From the NCBI GenBank assembly GCA_017405525.1, contig JAFRAH010000034.1, positions 32,421-96,420 on the forward strand: DNA of 64,000 nt, read 5' to 3'. Position 1 is the first letter of the stretch. Every line of letters starts with the position of its first letter. This stretch comes from Synergistaceae bacterium (GTDB lineage Bacteria > Synergistota > Synergistia > Synergistales > Aminobacteriaceae). The position numbers and the translations under genes were made by a program. The notes under the pieces were generated by a model. It was not told the DNA's origin and ran no database searches. It saw only the letters and a list, made by a program, of their open reading frames with translations. Shown piece after piece: positions 9,901-17,431 of the stretch.

Positions 9901-10056
9901 CATAGGGTAGACAAAGAGGGCTTCTCCTGAATCGCTGCCTAAAGCAATAAGTTCATCCTCACACCTGAGAAGAACGCCGGAGGTTTTATGTCCGTCCGGC
10001 ATTAACATAATCTCGACGTTGCGGCCAAGATACTGTTCAATATTTTTTCGTTCCAA
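6976..10056 (-). CDS. large multidomain protein: Sm-like, two cold-shock-like (OB) domains, C-terminal HEPN-like domain
   Basis: 1026 residues with no homologue I can name. Residues 1-60 read like an Hfq/Sm fold (KTSGVLLRCEDELIAL, then FVYPMIWGISPL). A helical region follows. Residues about 348-428 look like a cold-shock domain (YGFIKCPG, then GSVFVHLNQI, matching RNP1/RNP2 spacing), and about 450-515 like a second one (FGKVIAKDKKLYTF, then KVQIQNI). An acidic Pro/Glu linker (550-570) leads to a long helical region. The last 75 residues resemble a Swt1-type HEPN domain with an R-x4-H motif (R992, H997 in VRDPVFHAHPE). This suggests RNA binding coupled to an RNase-like fold. TTG start at 10056 with AAGGAG; 23 bases downstream of purLQ. 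Confidence 0.7.
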   Translation of the reverse strand: MERKNIEQYLGRNVEIMLMPDGHKTSGVLLRCEDELIALGSDSGEALFVYPMIWGISPLGNSSPSWEKTPSFSPAPIAPHVIKPSAPAITFLEGLDECYDDLEAKLQTYTLNTDYVRKFRTDRQNKVQNSIESILTKYSYAVRVHEDRPYSMRMRQILDEAKNLWRSRQTSIPASEIYGFVLYLMGENARSVKIYMNIHDFRAAFTAATSAASRMLAAACLIVSEPLSPRNFAVLLKLEPPQVSALLRWVVSNAVMNEEMPDDYRELCFRCASAISWKMLGFSSWPEKSLLFTQANIDALRSWLESQPSDMKIVDDALSLSEKSDIPKQEELAAFPRVDWSTQRFEGEFEYFNPNRDKLYGFIKCPGLKRYNVPLRSEGSVFVHLNQIEDRALRRKLLTGKKMKPMIRVTFKLGNNVEGPAAFAVMEKDNDESVKALSVDMMAALSEEGEIDFFMRYNEPPFGKVIAKDKKLYTFNENNITDPLLSVFLEVEPSPEGHPVRFTRSINDNGKVQIQNIESAVPFPDDKVKAWEESGLVEKARERLGLLPPDEEPESQPEPEPEEETTPEVEELISRGYVPLDTYTPETRGMKSAPANHTEDVPSRKPGTVGTFSELPKFLQDRIRSVNPAKFSTRYLTDTYYSKGHYREVRANYLSMVSRFNNDDTNLTNSERAERCFVMARYVFSFFMLADDTDKKLYPATEEDNIRIMAYKGLEYLIYSQLDGAARTEANYDTARRYCLLKLADEIQEARRIDENNVWLRIYIYSYFVNGLRFQSISGKWTAPSISLSGLSLLECNDFGKFFEGLLTLAYVTGSELIAPTLKALLHSLEYSGSLLAKLGLDESVYSHENADAEIISSFKKALEGYGNRRDSLIQDAEVKLSPEFLRILSIQKSIVRLMKKELTRILKATPETLDDALRKANPILGSDEYAGSLAKTRRKYDPDAGLLDVLPIHVLGAVMRQYWNECFGEYFGGKPYATYWKERFAKLQWVRDPVFHAHPEYIKNEDIEQVKAICIEIAGCLGRKA

Positions 10057-10079
10057 TGTGAATAAACAACTCCTTGTGA

Positions 10080-13000
10080 TTAAGATTTGGCGAAATAATA
10101 ACAGGCAGCCTCAAAAAATTTCATGCTGTAATTTCCCGGAACGTTCCTGTAAAGATTACTCCCGTTGCGCTCAACATGTCCCATTCTGCCGATTATCCTT
10201 CCGTCAGGGGATGTCAGGCACTCAACCGCATAGCATGATCCTGAAGGGTTGTCGCATGTCCTCATTGACGGACTGCCCTCGATGTCGCAATACTGCCCGG
10301 CAATCTGGCCGTTCCCCATGAGGCGCGCAAATTCCTCCTCACTGCACAAGAACCTTCCTTCACCGTGAGAGATTGGGATTGAGTAGACTTCCCCCGGCTG
10401 TGTGAACTTCATCCATGGTGAATTGTTCGTGATTACCCGCGAGCGTATTATCCGGGACTGGTGGCGGCCTATTCGGTTGAAGGTCAGCGTTGAGGTGAGC
10501 TCTTCGGGGTTCATGATGCGGCCATGCGGGAGCAGCCCGGTCTTCACGAGTGCCTGAAATCCGTTGCAGATGCCACAGGCTAGACCAGCCCGCTCATCTA
10601 TGAGGCGTTCGAGTGCTGAGCGTACTTCGGGACTTCGGAGGAATATTGCGATGAATTTTCCCGAACCGTCAGGCTCATCACCGCTTGAGAACCCGCCCGG
10701 TATCACTAAGGCCTGTGAGTCATCAAGCAGGCGTGCGAACTCTGAGGCTGATTCCTTCATGAGCTCAGGGGTCAATGTCCTCACAACGAAGATTTCAGCT
10801 TTTCCCCCGGCGTTGTTGATGGCTTTTGCGGTCTCGTACTCACAGTTCGTGCCGTTGAAGACAGGTATCAGGAATTTCGGCGTGGCTATAGGGCTGTGAG
10901 TGTAGGAGGCTCTCGGCAGATCATGGCCGGGCTTGATGTCGGGAATGTCTTGGTCTTCCTGCGTATCAGTCGGGAATATCGCGGACAACGGAGCATCATA
11001 GAGCTTCCCGGCGTCTGACAGCTTGACGGTCTCAGTGCCTGCGAGGATTTCGGGGGCACTAATCACGCGGCCAAGCTCCGGGTAATCCACTGGCTCATCA
11101 TCAGCGAGCTCAACGATGAATTTTCCCCTTCGTGTGTCGTGAGTGAGGTTATCCGTGAACTCAAAGCCTAGATTGTTCCCGATGCACATCCTGAAAATTT
11201 CTGAGGGAATGCCGCCGTTCGAGACAAGAGAGCATGAGAGTATCCTGCCCTTGCTGTTCATGTCCTGAATGTCGGCAAAAATCTTCAGCATTGATGACTT
11301 TACCGGGAGCCCTCTTGCGTCATATTCGGGTTCAAGAAGGATTACGCGCGAGCCTAGACGCTTGAACTCCGGGGAAATCACGCCCTTAACGTCAGCAACC
11401 GAGACGGCAAACGCAATCAGTGTAGATGGAACGTCCAGATTAACGCCGTCAACCCCGGCAAATGTCCCGCTCATTGAGTCCTTGCCACCGACTGCCGCAA
11501 CCCCGTAATCAGTTTGAGCCTTCAACGCTCCAAGTAATGCCCCGAATGGCAGCCCCCAGCGTTCCGGGTCATGCTCAGGCTTCCCGAAGTACTCCTGAAG
11601 TGTCAGCCAGCAATGAGAGAGACAGCCACCTGATGCCACGATCCTGCAGAGTGCCTCAAGGACCGCAAGATATGCCCCGTCAAATGATGAACGCTCCGAG
11701 AGGTACGGGTCAAATCCGTATGACATGAGCGAGCAAGTGTCAGTGTTGCCCTCGATGCCGACCGGGATTTTTGCACACATTGCCTGAGACGGTGTCCTCT
11801 GGAATTTTCCCCCGAACGGCATTAACACCGTATGAGCCCCGACAGTCGAGTCGAAACGTTCAGAGAGCCCCTGCCCTGAACAAAGGTTCAAGTCTGCGAG
11901 ACAGTCCGGGAATTTTGCGGGTGAGTAATCCTGTGGCACTGAGGCGTTCACCTTCACGTTGATGTGCCTTGATGCCCCGTTTGTGTCGATGAATGACCGG
12001 GATAAATTCACGATTTCTTTTCCCCGCCAGGTCATGCGCATTCTACCGCTGTCATTCACACGGGCAATCACTGTAGCCTCTACGTCCTCAGAGAGAGCAA
12101 GAGCCTTCACACGTTCAGCATCCCCTGAGCTCACGACAACGGCCATTCGTTCCTGAGACTCACTGACGGCAATTTCCGTCCCGTCAAGCCCGGCATACTT
12201 CAGCGGCACAGCGTCAAGGTCAATGTCGAGTCCTTCAGCGAGTTCACCGACTGCCACACTGACACCACCGGCCCCGAAATCATTGCAGCGTTTCACGAGG
12301 CGTGTGAACTCAGGGTTGCGGAAGAGACGTTGAAGTTTCCGTTCTTCTGGAGCGTTGCCCTTCTGGACTTCTGCCCCGCATGTCTCGATTGAGCTTGCTG
12401 TGTGTGAGACTGATGAGCCCGTAGCCCCGCCAATGCCGTCCCTGCCTGTTCGTCCTCCGAGTAAAAGCACGACATCTCCCGGTTCAGGACGTTCACGCTT
12501 CACGTTACCCTCACGAACTGCCGCAATCACTGCCCCGACTTCGAGACGCTTGGCCCTGTAGCCCTCGTGATAGAACTCACGCACTAAGCCGGTCGGTAGT
12601 CCTATCTGGTTGCCGTATGAGCTGTAGCCTTGAGCCGCCTTCGTGATGATTGAACGTTGAGGGAGCTTGCCAGGTATTGTGGGACTGAACGGGTCAGCCG
12701 CCCCGGTTATTCGCATGGCCTGGTAGACGTAGGCACGTCCTGAGAGCGGATCTCTTATTGCCCCGCCGATGCATGTTGCCGCCCCTCCGAACGGCTCAAT
12801 CTCCGTAGGGTGGTTGTGGGTCTCGTTCTTGAAGAGGAGCAGCCAGTTCTCACCGTCAACGTCAATTCTCACTGTGCAGGCGTTGTTCTCCTCAGAGATA
12901 ACGAGGTCTTTGGGCTTGAGGTACTTTGCTCCGATTGTGGCAATGTCCATTAACGTTATTGGCCGTGTCTTAGGATAGCCGAGCTCCTTACGCATTGCCA

Positions 13001-13703
13001 GGTACTCAGCGAATGCCTCCCTCACTGCGTCATCATGAATCTCCACGCCGTCAATGTGTGTCGTGAATGTTGTGTGCCTGCAGTGGTCAGACCAGTAAGT
13101 GTCGAGCACCTTGATTTCTGTCTGGGTTGCCTTCCTTCCTTCAGCCTCGAAGAATTTTCGGACGCACTCCAAATCTTCACGGCTCATTGCCAGCCCCTTA
13201 ACGCCCATAACGTCATCAAGAGCTTTAACGTCATCAGGCCGGGAATAATTCATGTCCAGCGATGAATATTCTTCAAGCTGTGCCTCCCGTGCCTCTACCG
13301 GGTTGATGAGATGCCTCCTTAATGCCCCGGTGTCCTGAATGCTCCCGTAGAACAGGTAGACGCTCGCAGTCCTAACCACCGGGCGGAAACCAAGCAATAA
13401 CCCCGCGCATTGCTGTGCTGAGTCTGCCCTCTGGTCGTATTGTCCGGGAAGGTACTCAACCGCAAGGGTATAGTCCGCGTCGTCAGGCAGTGAGGCTAGT
13501 ACGTTGTCGGTGAATGGCTCGGAGAATATCGAGTCCCTGCAGGTAGCCATCTGTTCATCATCGAGGCCCTGAATGTCGTAGCGTCTGAGGATTCGTACGG
13601 CCTTGAGGGTTTCGCAGCCCTTTATGCTCTTCAGCTCGGCAAGAAGAGATGATGCTTCGGGATTGTTGGTGTCTTTTCGTTCGGTGTAAATTCTGTGAAC
13701 CAA
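10080..13703 (-). CDS. purL: phosphoribosylformylglycinamidine synthase, fused synthetase and glutaminase
   Basis: 1207 residues, a fused PurL-PurQ of the clostridial type. The N-terminal synthetase half has KNETHNHPTEIEPFGGAATCIGG and DFGAGGVSVAVGELAEG. The C-terminal class I amidotransferase has ACGICNGFQ (nucleophile Cys) and SHGEGRF. It makes FGAM from FGAR, glutamine and ATP in purine synthesis. The start is TTG at 13703, nine bases after GGAGG. The Sm/CSD/HEPN gene follows immediately on the same strand; no other purine gene is next to it. Confidence 0.95.
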   Translation of the reverse strand: MVHRIYTERKDTNNPEASSLLAELKSIKGCETLKAVRILRRYDIQGLDDEQMATCRDSIFSEPFTDNVLASLPDDADYTLAVEYLPGQYDQRADSAQQCAGLLLGFRPVVRTASVYLFYGSIQDTGALRRHLINPVEAREAQLEEYSSLDMNYSRPDDVKALDDVMGVKGLAMSREDLECVRKFFEAEGRKATQTEIKVLDTYWSDHCRHTTFTTHIDGVEIHDDAVREAFAEYLAMRKELGYPKTRPITLMDIATIGAKYLKPKDLVISEENNACTVRIDVDGENWLLLFKNETHNHPTEIEPFGGAATCIGGAIRDPLSGRAYVYQAMRITGAADPFSPTIPGKLPQRSIITKAAQGYSSYGNQIGLPTGLVREFYHEGYRAKRLEVGAVIAAVREGNVKRERPEPGDVVLLLGGRTGRDGIGGATGSSVSHTASSIETCGAEVQKGNAPEERKLQRLFRNPEFTRLVKRCNDFGAGGVSVAVGELAEGLDIDLDAVPLKYAGLDGTEIAVSESQERMAVVVSSGDAERVKALALSEDVEATVIARVNDSGRMRMTWRGKEIVNLSRSFIDTNGASRHINVKVNASVPQDYSPAKFPDCLADLNLCSGQGLSERFDSTVGAHTVLMPFGGKFQRTPSQAMCAKIPVGIEGNTDTCSLMSYGFDPYLSERSSFDGAYLAVLEALCRIVASGGCLSHCWLTLQEYFGKPEHDPERWGLPFGALLGALKAQTDYGVAAVGGKDSMSGTFAGVDGVNLDVPSTLIAFAVSVADVKGVISPEFKRLGSRVILLEPEYDARGLPVKSSMLKIFADIQDMNSKGRILSCSLVSNGGIPSEIFRMCIGNNLGFEFTDNLTHDTRRGKFIVELADDEPVDYPELGRVISAPEILAGTETVKLSDAGKLYDAPLSAIFPTDTQEDQDIPDIKPGHDLPRASYTHSPIATPKFLIPVFNGTNCEYETAKAINNAGGKAEIFVVRTLTPELMKESASEFARLLDDSQALVIPGGFSSGDEPDGSGKFIAIFLRSPEVRSALERLIDERAGLACGICNGFQALVKTGLLPHGRIMNPEELTSTLTFNRIGRHQSRIIRSRVITNNSPWMKFTQPGEVYSIPISHGEGRFLCSEEEFARLMGNGQIAGQYCDIEGSPSMRTCDNPSGSCYAVECLTSPDGRIIGRMGHVERNGSNLYRNVPGNYSMKFFEAACYYFAKS

Positions 13704-13835
13704 GCTGTAAAACCTCCATAGTGAATTTTGGCACTAAGTTTAACATGCAGGTATATAGTCTTGATGTTCAGTCAGTGTGAAATATTATCGTGGTGTTTCT
13801 GGAACGGGAGGCTTGGGATTTTTTGGGGGGGCTTG

Positions 13836-13844
13836 TGCTAAGAT
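13836..13844 (+). promoter_or_regulatory. extended -10 promoter for the PP2C gene
   Basis: TGC directly followed by TAAGAT (13839-13844), about 32 bases before the ATG at 13876. No clear -35 is seen; the region before it is a T/G-rich run. Transcription would start near 13851. Confidence 0.4.
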
Positions 13845-13875
13845 TGGCGGCAAATTTTCAGGAAGGTGATTGAAA

Positions 13876-14661
13876 ATGTCAATACATGTAAATTTTTCGG
13901 TACGTTCAGAAATTGGACACGTCAGGGAAAACAATGAGGATAATTTTTTCTGCAACGGTATCTTCATGTCCCCTTCAGAACGAGAAAAGCCCTTCTTCAT
14001 GAACGGCACTGCTGAAGTTCCTTGTGTCTTTGCAGTTTTTGACGGAATGGGCGGCCATGACTTGGGAGAACTTGCCTCACTCACTGCGGCGGAAACTCTC
14101 TCGGAACATTTCGGGTCAGTCCTTAAAGGCTCACATGAAGAAATTGACAGCTATGTGATTGACGCGAACAGGAGGCTCCGGGAAATCATGAGGGCCAATA
14201 ACATAATGACAGGTACAACCCTCGCGATGGTTGTTGCCGGGGAAAACTACTTCACTGCCTACAACATAGGGGACTCAAGAATCTACAAGGTGAATAACGG
14301 TTTTCTTGTCCGTGTGAGTGAGGATCATACAGTCGAGGAGGAAATGATACTTTCCGGGCAGCTCAGCCCAAAGCGTGAAGGTACTACTATGTTTGCCCAT
14401 CAGCTCACTAGGTTTCTCGGCATGGGTGAGAGCTATGGAGTTCCTGAACCTGACATCTACGCACTCAATGACTACGAGGAAAACAGAAGAGCCGTAATAT
14501 GTTCGGACGGTCTCAGCGGAATGCTCCGGCATAAAGAAATGTCGGACATCATGAAGAAAGCCGGAACTGTCTCCGAAGCCGTGAATGCCCTTGTTGATGC
14601 CGCGCTCGAAAAAGGCGGGAATGACAACGTTACCTGTATAGTCATGGAGTTCGTGAAATGA
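13876..14661 (+). CDS. PP2C-family serine/threonine protein phosphatase
   Basis: About 261 residues. Metal-binding motifs of bacterial PP2C enzymes are visible: SEIGHVRENNEDNFF near the start, FAVFDGMGGHDLGELAS, GDSRIYKV, CSDGLSGML and the final GGNDNVTCIV. It is probably a cytoplasmic Mn/Mg-dependent phosphoprotein phosphatase. I chose ATG 13876 rather than TTG 13870 because GGAAGGTG is eight to nine bases before the ATG. There is no Ser/Thr kinase in the window to serve as partner. Its stop overlaps the next gene's ATG (ATGA). Confidence 0.9.
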   Translation: MSIHVNFSVRSEIGHVRENNEDNFFCNGIFMSPSEREKPFFMNGTAEVPCVFAVFDGMGGHDLGELASLTAAETLSEHFGSVLKGSHEEIDSYVIDANRRLREIMRANNIMTGTTLAMVVAGENYFTAYNIGDSRIYKVNNGFLVRVSEDHTVEEEMILSGQLSPKREGTTMFAHQLTRFLGMGESYGVPEPDIYALNDYEENRRAVICSDGLSGMLRHKEMSDIMKKAGTVSEAVNALVDAALEKGGNDNVTCIVMEFVK

Positions 14662-15812
14662 AGCTCATCTTTGCGTCAAACTACCTGAGCCATTATTCCA
14701 GGTCAATATCTGAGGCATTCATTAGGATTTACGGGGACGACTTCAAGTTTGTAGCCTTTACGCCGTTCAACGAGAAGAGATTATCGGCAGGCTTTCACGA
14801 CATGAACGATGCCCCGTTTGTCCTGAGAGCCTACGAGTCCCCACAGTCAATGAACGAGGCCATGAATGCCATCAATGAGGCCGAATGCGTGATTATCGGG
14901 GGAATGCCTGTAAGCTGTGTGAGTGAGAGACTGAAACGGGGAAAAATTACGTTCATGCAGAGCGAACGTTTCTTCAAGGGGCCGTTGTGGAAGGACATAG
15001 TCAGGTTCGCGAAGTACTGCCTATATTCCGGGGGAAGGTCTCAGGCCAAGGATGCCGGGGAAAAATTCTACCTTCTATGCGCCGGGGCATTCACTGCGTG
15101 GGACTACAACCTTTGCGGACTGTTCAGGGGGAAGGCTTACAGGTGGGGATATTTCCCGGAGCTGAAGAAGTATGATGACATTGGCGGCCTGATCTCCCGG
15201 AAAAAGCCGGGCAGTATCTTATGGGCCGGGAGGTTTCTCGGCTGGAAGCACCCCGAACTTTCCGTGAGGCTCGCAAAAAACTTGAAGGCCATGAACTTTG
15301 ACTTTCACGTTAAGATAGTCGGCTCTGGTGAAATGCAGGGCTCATTGTCCCGGATGATTGAGGCTGAAAATCTGAATGACTGCGTTGAACTCACCGGTGC
15401 ACTCCCGACCGAAAGGGTGCGCGAAGAAATGGAGAGCTCTCAGGTTTTCCTGTTCACTTCCGGGCGCGGCGAAGGCTGGGGGGTTGTCCTGAATGAGGCC
15501 ATGAACTCAGGCTGTTCTGTTGTTGCCGGTGGGAAGATAGGTGCAGTACCGTACCTCCTGAAGGAAGGTTATAACGGGTTGGTCTTCCGGGACAGGGACA
15601 TTGACGACCTGACTGCGAAGGTTGCGGGATTGTTCCGGGATTCTGGGAGTGCCTCACGTCTGGGGCTGAATGCCTATGAGACACTTGCCGGGATGTGGAG
15701 CCCTGAGACTGCCGCAAGAAGGTTCGTGGTGCTCGCGGATGCCCTGAAGGTGAGTGATGGGGCTGTGCGTCTTTGGGATGACGGGCCGGGGAGTCTTGCG
15801 CCTGTGATATAG
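14658..15812 (+). CDS. GT4-type glycosyltransferase
   Basis: 384 residues with the C-terminal Rossmann lobe of glycosyltransferase family 4: ILWAGRFLGWKHPEL, a nucleotide-site region, and the E-x7-E type motif in GRGEGWGVVLNEAMNSGC. It transfers a sugar from a nucleotide sugar to an unknown acceptor, probably a surface glycan, at the cytoplasmic face. It is translationally coupled (ATGA) to the PP2C gene. Substrate cannot be predicted. The N-terminal half is less conserved, as usual for the family. Confidence 0.82.
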   Translation: MKLIFASNYLSHYSRSISEAFIRIYGDDFKFVAFTPFNEKRLSAGFHDMNDAPFVLRAYESPQSMNEAMNAINEAECVIIGGMPVSCVSERLKRGKITFMQSERFFKGPLWKDIVRFAKYCLYSGGRSQAKDAGEKFYLLCAGAFTAWDYNLCGLFRGKAYRWGYFPELKKYDDIGGLISRKKPGSILWAGRFLGWKHPELSVRLAKNLKAMNFDFHVKIVGSGEMQGSLSRMIEAENLNDCVELTGALPTERVREEMESSQVFLFTSGRGEGWGVVLNEAMNSGCSVVAGGKIGAVPYLLKEGYNGLVFRDRDIDDLTAKVAGLFRDSGSASRLGLNAYETLAGMWSPETAARRFVVLADALKVSDGAVRLWDDGPGSLAPVI

Positions 15813-15835
15813 TATCGCAGGGAGGTGATGAGTTT

Positions 15836-16179
15836 ATGGCTGACGTGATAAGATCCTTCAGCGATGATGCTTTTGTGTGGGATGAGAACAAGGCCATAGC
15901 CAACTGGAAGAAGCACAGAGTAACCTTTGATACGGCAATAAATGTATTCTATGACAGGGATGCGGTTATTCTTCCTGACATAGCACACAGCGATGATGAA
16001 GACAGGCAAATAATTATCGGGACTGTTCTTGATGCGTGAGCCGCATAAGAATATTGTTTGTCGTATTCATTGAACGCGTAAGAGACGACAACCCGGAGGG
16101 TCATGTGTACCGCATTATTTCAGCAAGAGATGCTACAAAGAAGGAGGCGAAGATCTATGAGCGTGGTCTATCCAGATGA
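15836..16179 (+). pseudogene. brnT: BrnT-family toxin gene, frameshifted
   Basis: The first 67 codons read like BrnT (FVWDENKAIANWKKHRVTF, then AHSDDEDRQIIIG) and stop at TGA 16037-16039. The rest of the family pattern continues in another frame from about 16039: SRRILFVVFIERV, then YRIISARDATKKEAKIYERG, ending at TGA 16177-16179. One missing base (or two extra) near 16030-16039 explains the break. BrnT is a RelE-like ribonuclease toxin, and the lost C-terminal half holds key residues, so the toxin should be inactive. AGGGAGGTGA precedes the ATG. A sequencing error cannot be excluded. Confidence 0.72.
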
Positions 16180-16390
16180 TTACCCTAAGTCAATACATGA
16201 GGCGGTAATGGCAGCTATGGAGGTTGATGATGATGATATTGATTACTCAGACATTCCTCCGATTACTGATGAACAGGCTGCATTAGCAAAACCTGTAGGT
16301 GATAAGTTTATAGAGCTCAGGAGAAAAAACGCGATGTTCATCAACAGGCTTCTTAATGAGTATTACGCGAAGAAGGGAGTTACATTCTGA
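16157..16390 (+). CDS. brnA: BrnA-type antitoxin-like protein
   Basis: 77 residues from ATG 16157, nine bases after AAGGAGG, overlapping the end of brnT in the order usual for brnTA. An acidic stretch leads to DYSDIPPITDEQAALAKP, the signature BrnA segment. The C-terminal half (DKFIELRRKNAMFINRLLNEYY) would correspond to the ribbon-helix-helix part but lacks the usual R-x-D-x-E strand, so operator binding is uncertain. It is intact while its toxin is broken. Confidence 0.6.
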   Translation: MSVVYPDDYPKSIHEAVMAAMEVDDDDIDYSDIPPITDEQAALAKPVGDKFIELRRKNAMFINRLLNEYYAKKGVTF

Positions 16391-16396
16391 TATAAT
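16388..16396 (+). promoter_or_regulatory. extended -10 promoter for the 3-hydroxyacid dehydrogenase gene
   Basis: TGA followed by TATAAT (16391-16396). The predicted start of transcription is about 30 bases before the ATG at 16433. No convincing -35. Confidence 0.45.
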
Positions 16397-16432
16397 TACG
16401 GACAAATCCCACAAAAGAGAGGAAACCCAAAA

Positions 16433-17329
16433 ATGAAGATCGGATTTATAGGTCTCGGAATAATGGGCAAGCCTATGGCCAAGAACCTCCTCAAGGCAAG
16501 CCATGAACTCCGCGTGTATGACCGTGCACAACCCGCAGTCGATGATGTTGTAGCGTTCGGGAAGGGCAAAGCCTCAGCCGCAGCAAACGCCGCAGATGCC
16601 GCAAAGGGTGCCGAGCTCGTCCTTACGATGTTGCCCAATTCCCCCCACGTTAAGAGTGTCATGCTCGAAGACGACAAGGTAGCCGACCACATGGAGAAGG
16701 GTGCTGCCTTTATCGACATGTCCAGCATCAACCCAATAGCCAGCCGTGAGATAGCCGATGCCCTCGCCAAGAAGGGAATCGACATGCTTGATGCCCCCGT
16801 AAGTGGAGGAGAGCCCAAAGCAATAGACGGCACATTGAGCTTCATGGTCGGCGGAAAAAAGGAAGTATTCGCGAAATTTGAGCCCGTCCTAAAAGCTATG
16901 GGTGCAAGCGTCGTACTTTGCGGGGAAATCGGCGCAGGCAACGTAACCAAACTCTGCAACCAGATAGTGGTCGCCGTGAACATTGCGGCAGTGAGTGAGG
17001 CTCTCATGCTCGGCAAGAAGGCAGGGGTTGACCCGGAGGCTATCTACCAAGCCATCAGGGGGGGACTCGCAGGCTCAACTGTAATGGACGCTAAGGCACC
17101 CATGATTATGGATCGCAACTTCAAGCCCGGCTTCAAGATTGACCTCCACATCAAGGACCTCACAAACGTAATGGACGCGGCAAAATCCGTAGACAGCCCC
17201 ATACCGTTGACTGCTCAGGTATTCGAGATGATGAAGATACTTCACGGCGACGGTAAAGGACAGAATGACCACAGCGCACTTGCCTTAGTGTATGAAAAGA
17301 TGGCAAACACTGAGATAACCCGCGGCTAA
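16433..17329 (+). CDS. 3-hydroxyacid dehydrogenase (tartronate-semialdehyde reductase-like)
   Basis: 298 residues of the beta-hydroxyacid dehydrogenase family. The NAD(P) site is MKIGFIGLGIMGKPMAKNLL, the substrate motif DAPVSGGEPKA is near residue 123, and the catalytic Lys lies in GAGNVTKLCNQ. Closest in pattern to 2-hydroxy-3-oxopropionate reductase (GarR/GlxR), which reduces tartronate semialdehyde to glycerate, but close relatives use 3-hydroxyisobutyrate or succinate semialdehyde. It is preceded by an extended -10 promoter and followed by a separate promoter, so it is probably monocistronic. Confidence 0.85.
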   Translation: MKIGFIGLGIMGKPMAKNLLKASHELRVYDRAQPAVDDVVAFGKGKASAAANAADAAKGAELVLTMLPNSPHVKSVMLEDDKVADHMEKGAAFIDMSSINPIASREIADALAKKGIDMLDAPVSGGEPKAIDGTLSFMVGGKKEVFAKFEPVLKAMGASVVLCGEIGAGNVTKLCNQIVVAVNIAAVSEALMLGKKAGVDPEAIYQAIRGGLAGSTVMDAKAPMIMDRNFKPGFKIDLHIKDLTNVMDAAKSVDSPIPLTAQVFEMMKILHGDGKGQNDHSALALVYEKMANTEITRG

Positions 17330-17377
17330 GCAATACACAAAGTTTTCATACAAGCTGAATACAATTACCCTATGATT

Positions 17378-17386
17378 TGCTATAAT
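17378..17386 (+). promoter_or_regulatory. extended -10 promoter for the tolC operon
   Basis: TGC followed by TATAAT (17381-17386). A start near 17393 supports ATG 17432 as the tolC start and rules out the longer frame beginning at 17372. Confidence 0.5.
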
Positions 17387-17431
17387 TTGGCTTCATGGGG
17401 TTTAATTTTATTCTCAGGAGTTCTATATGTC

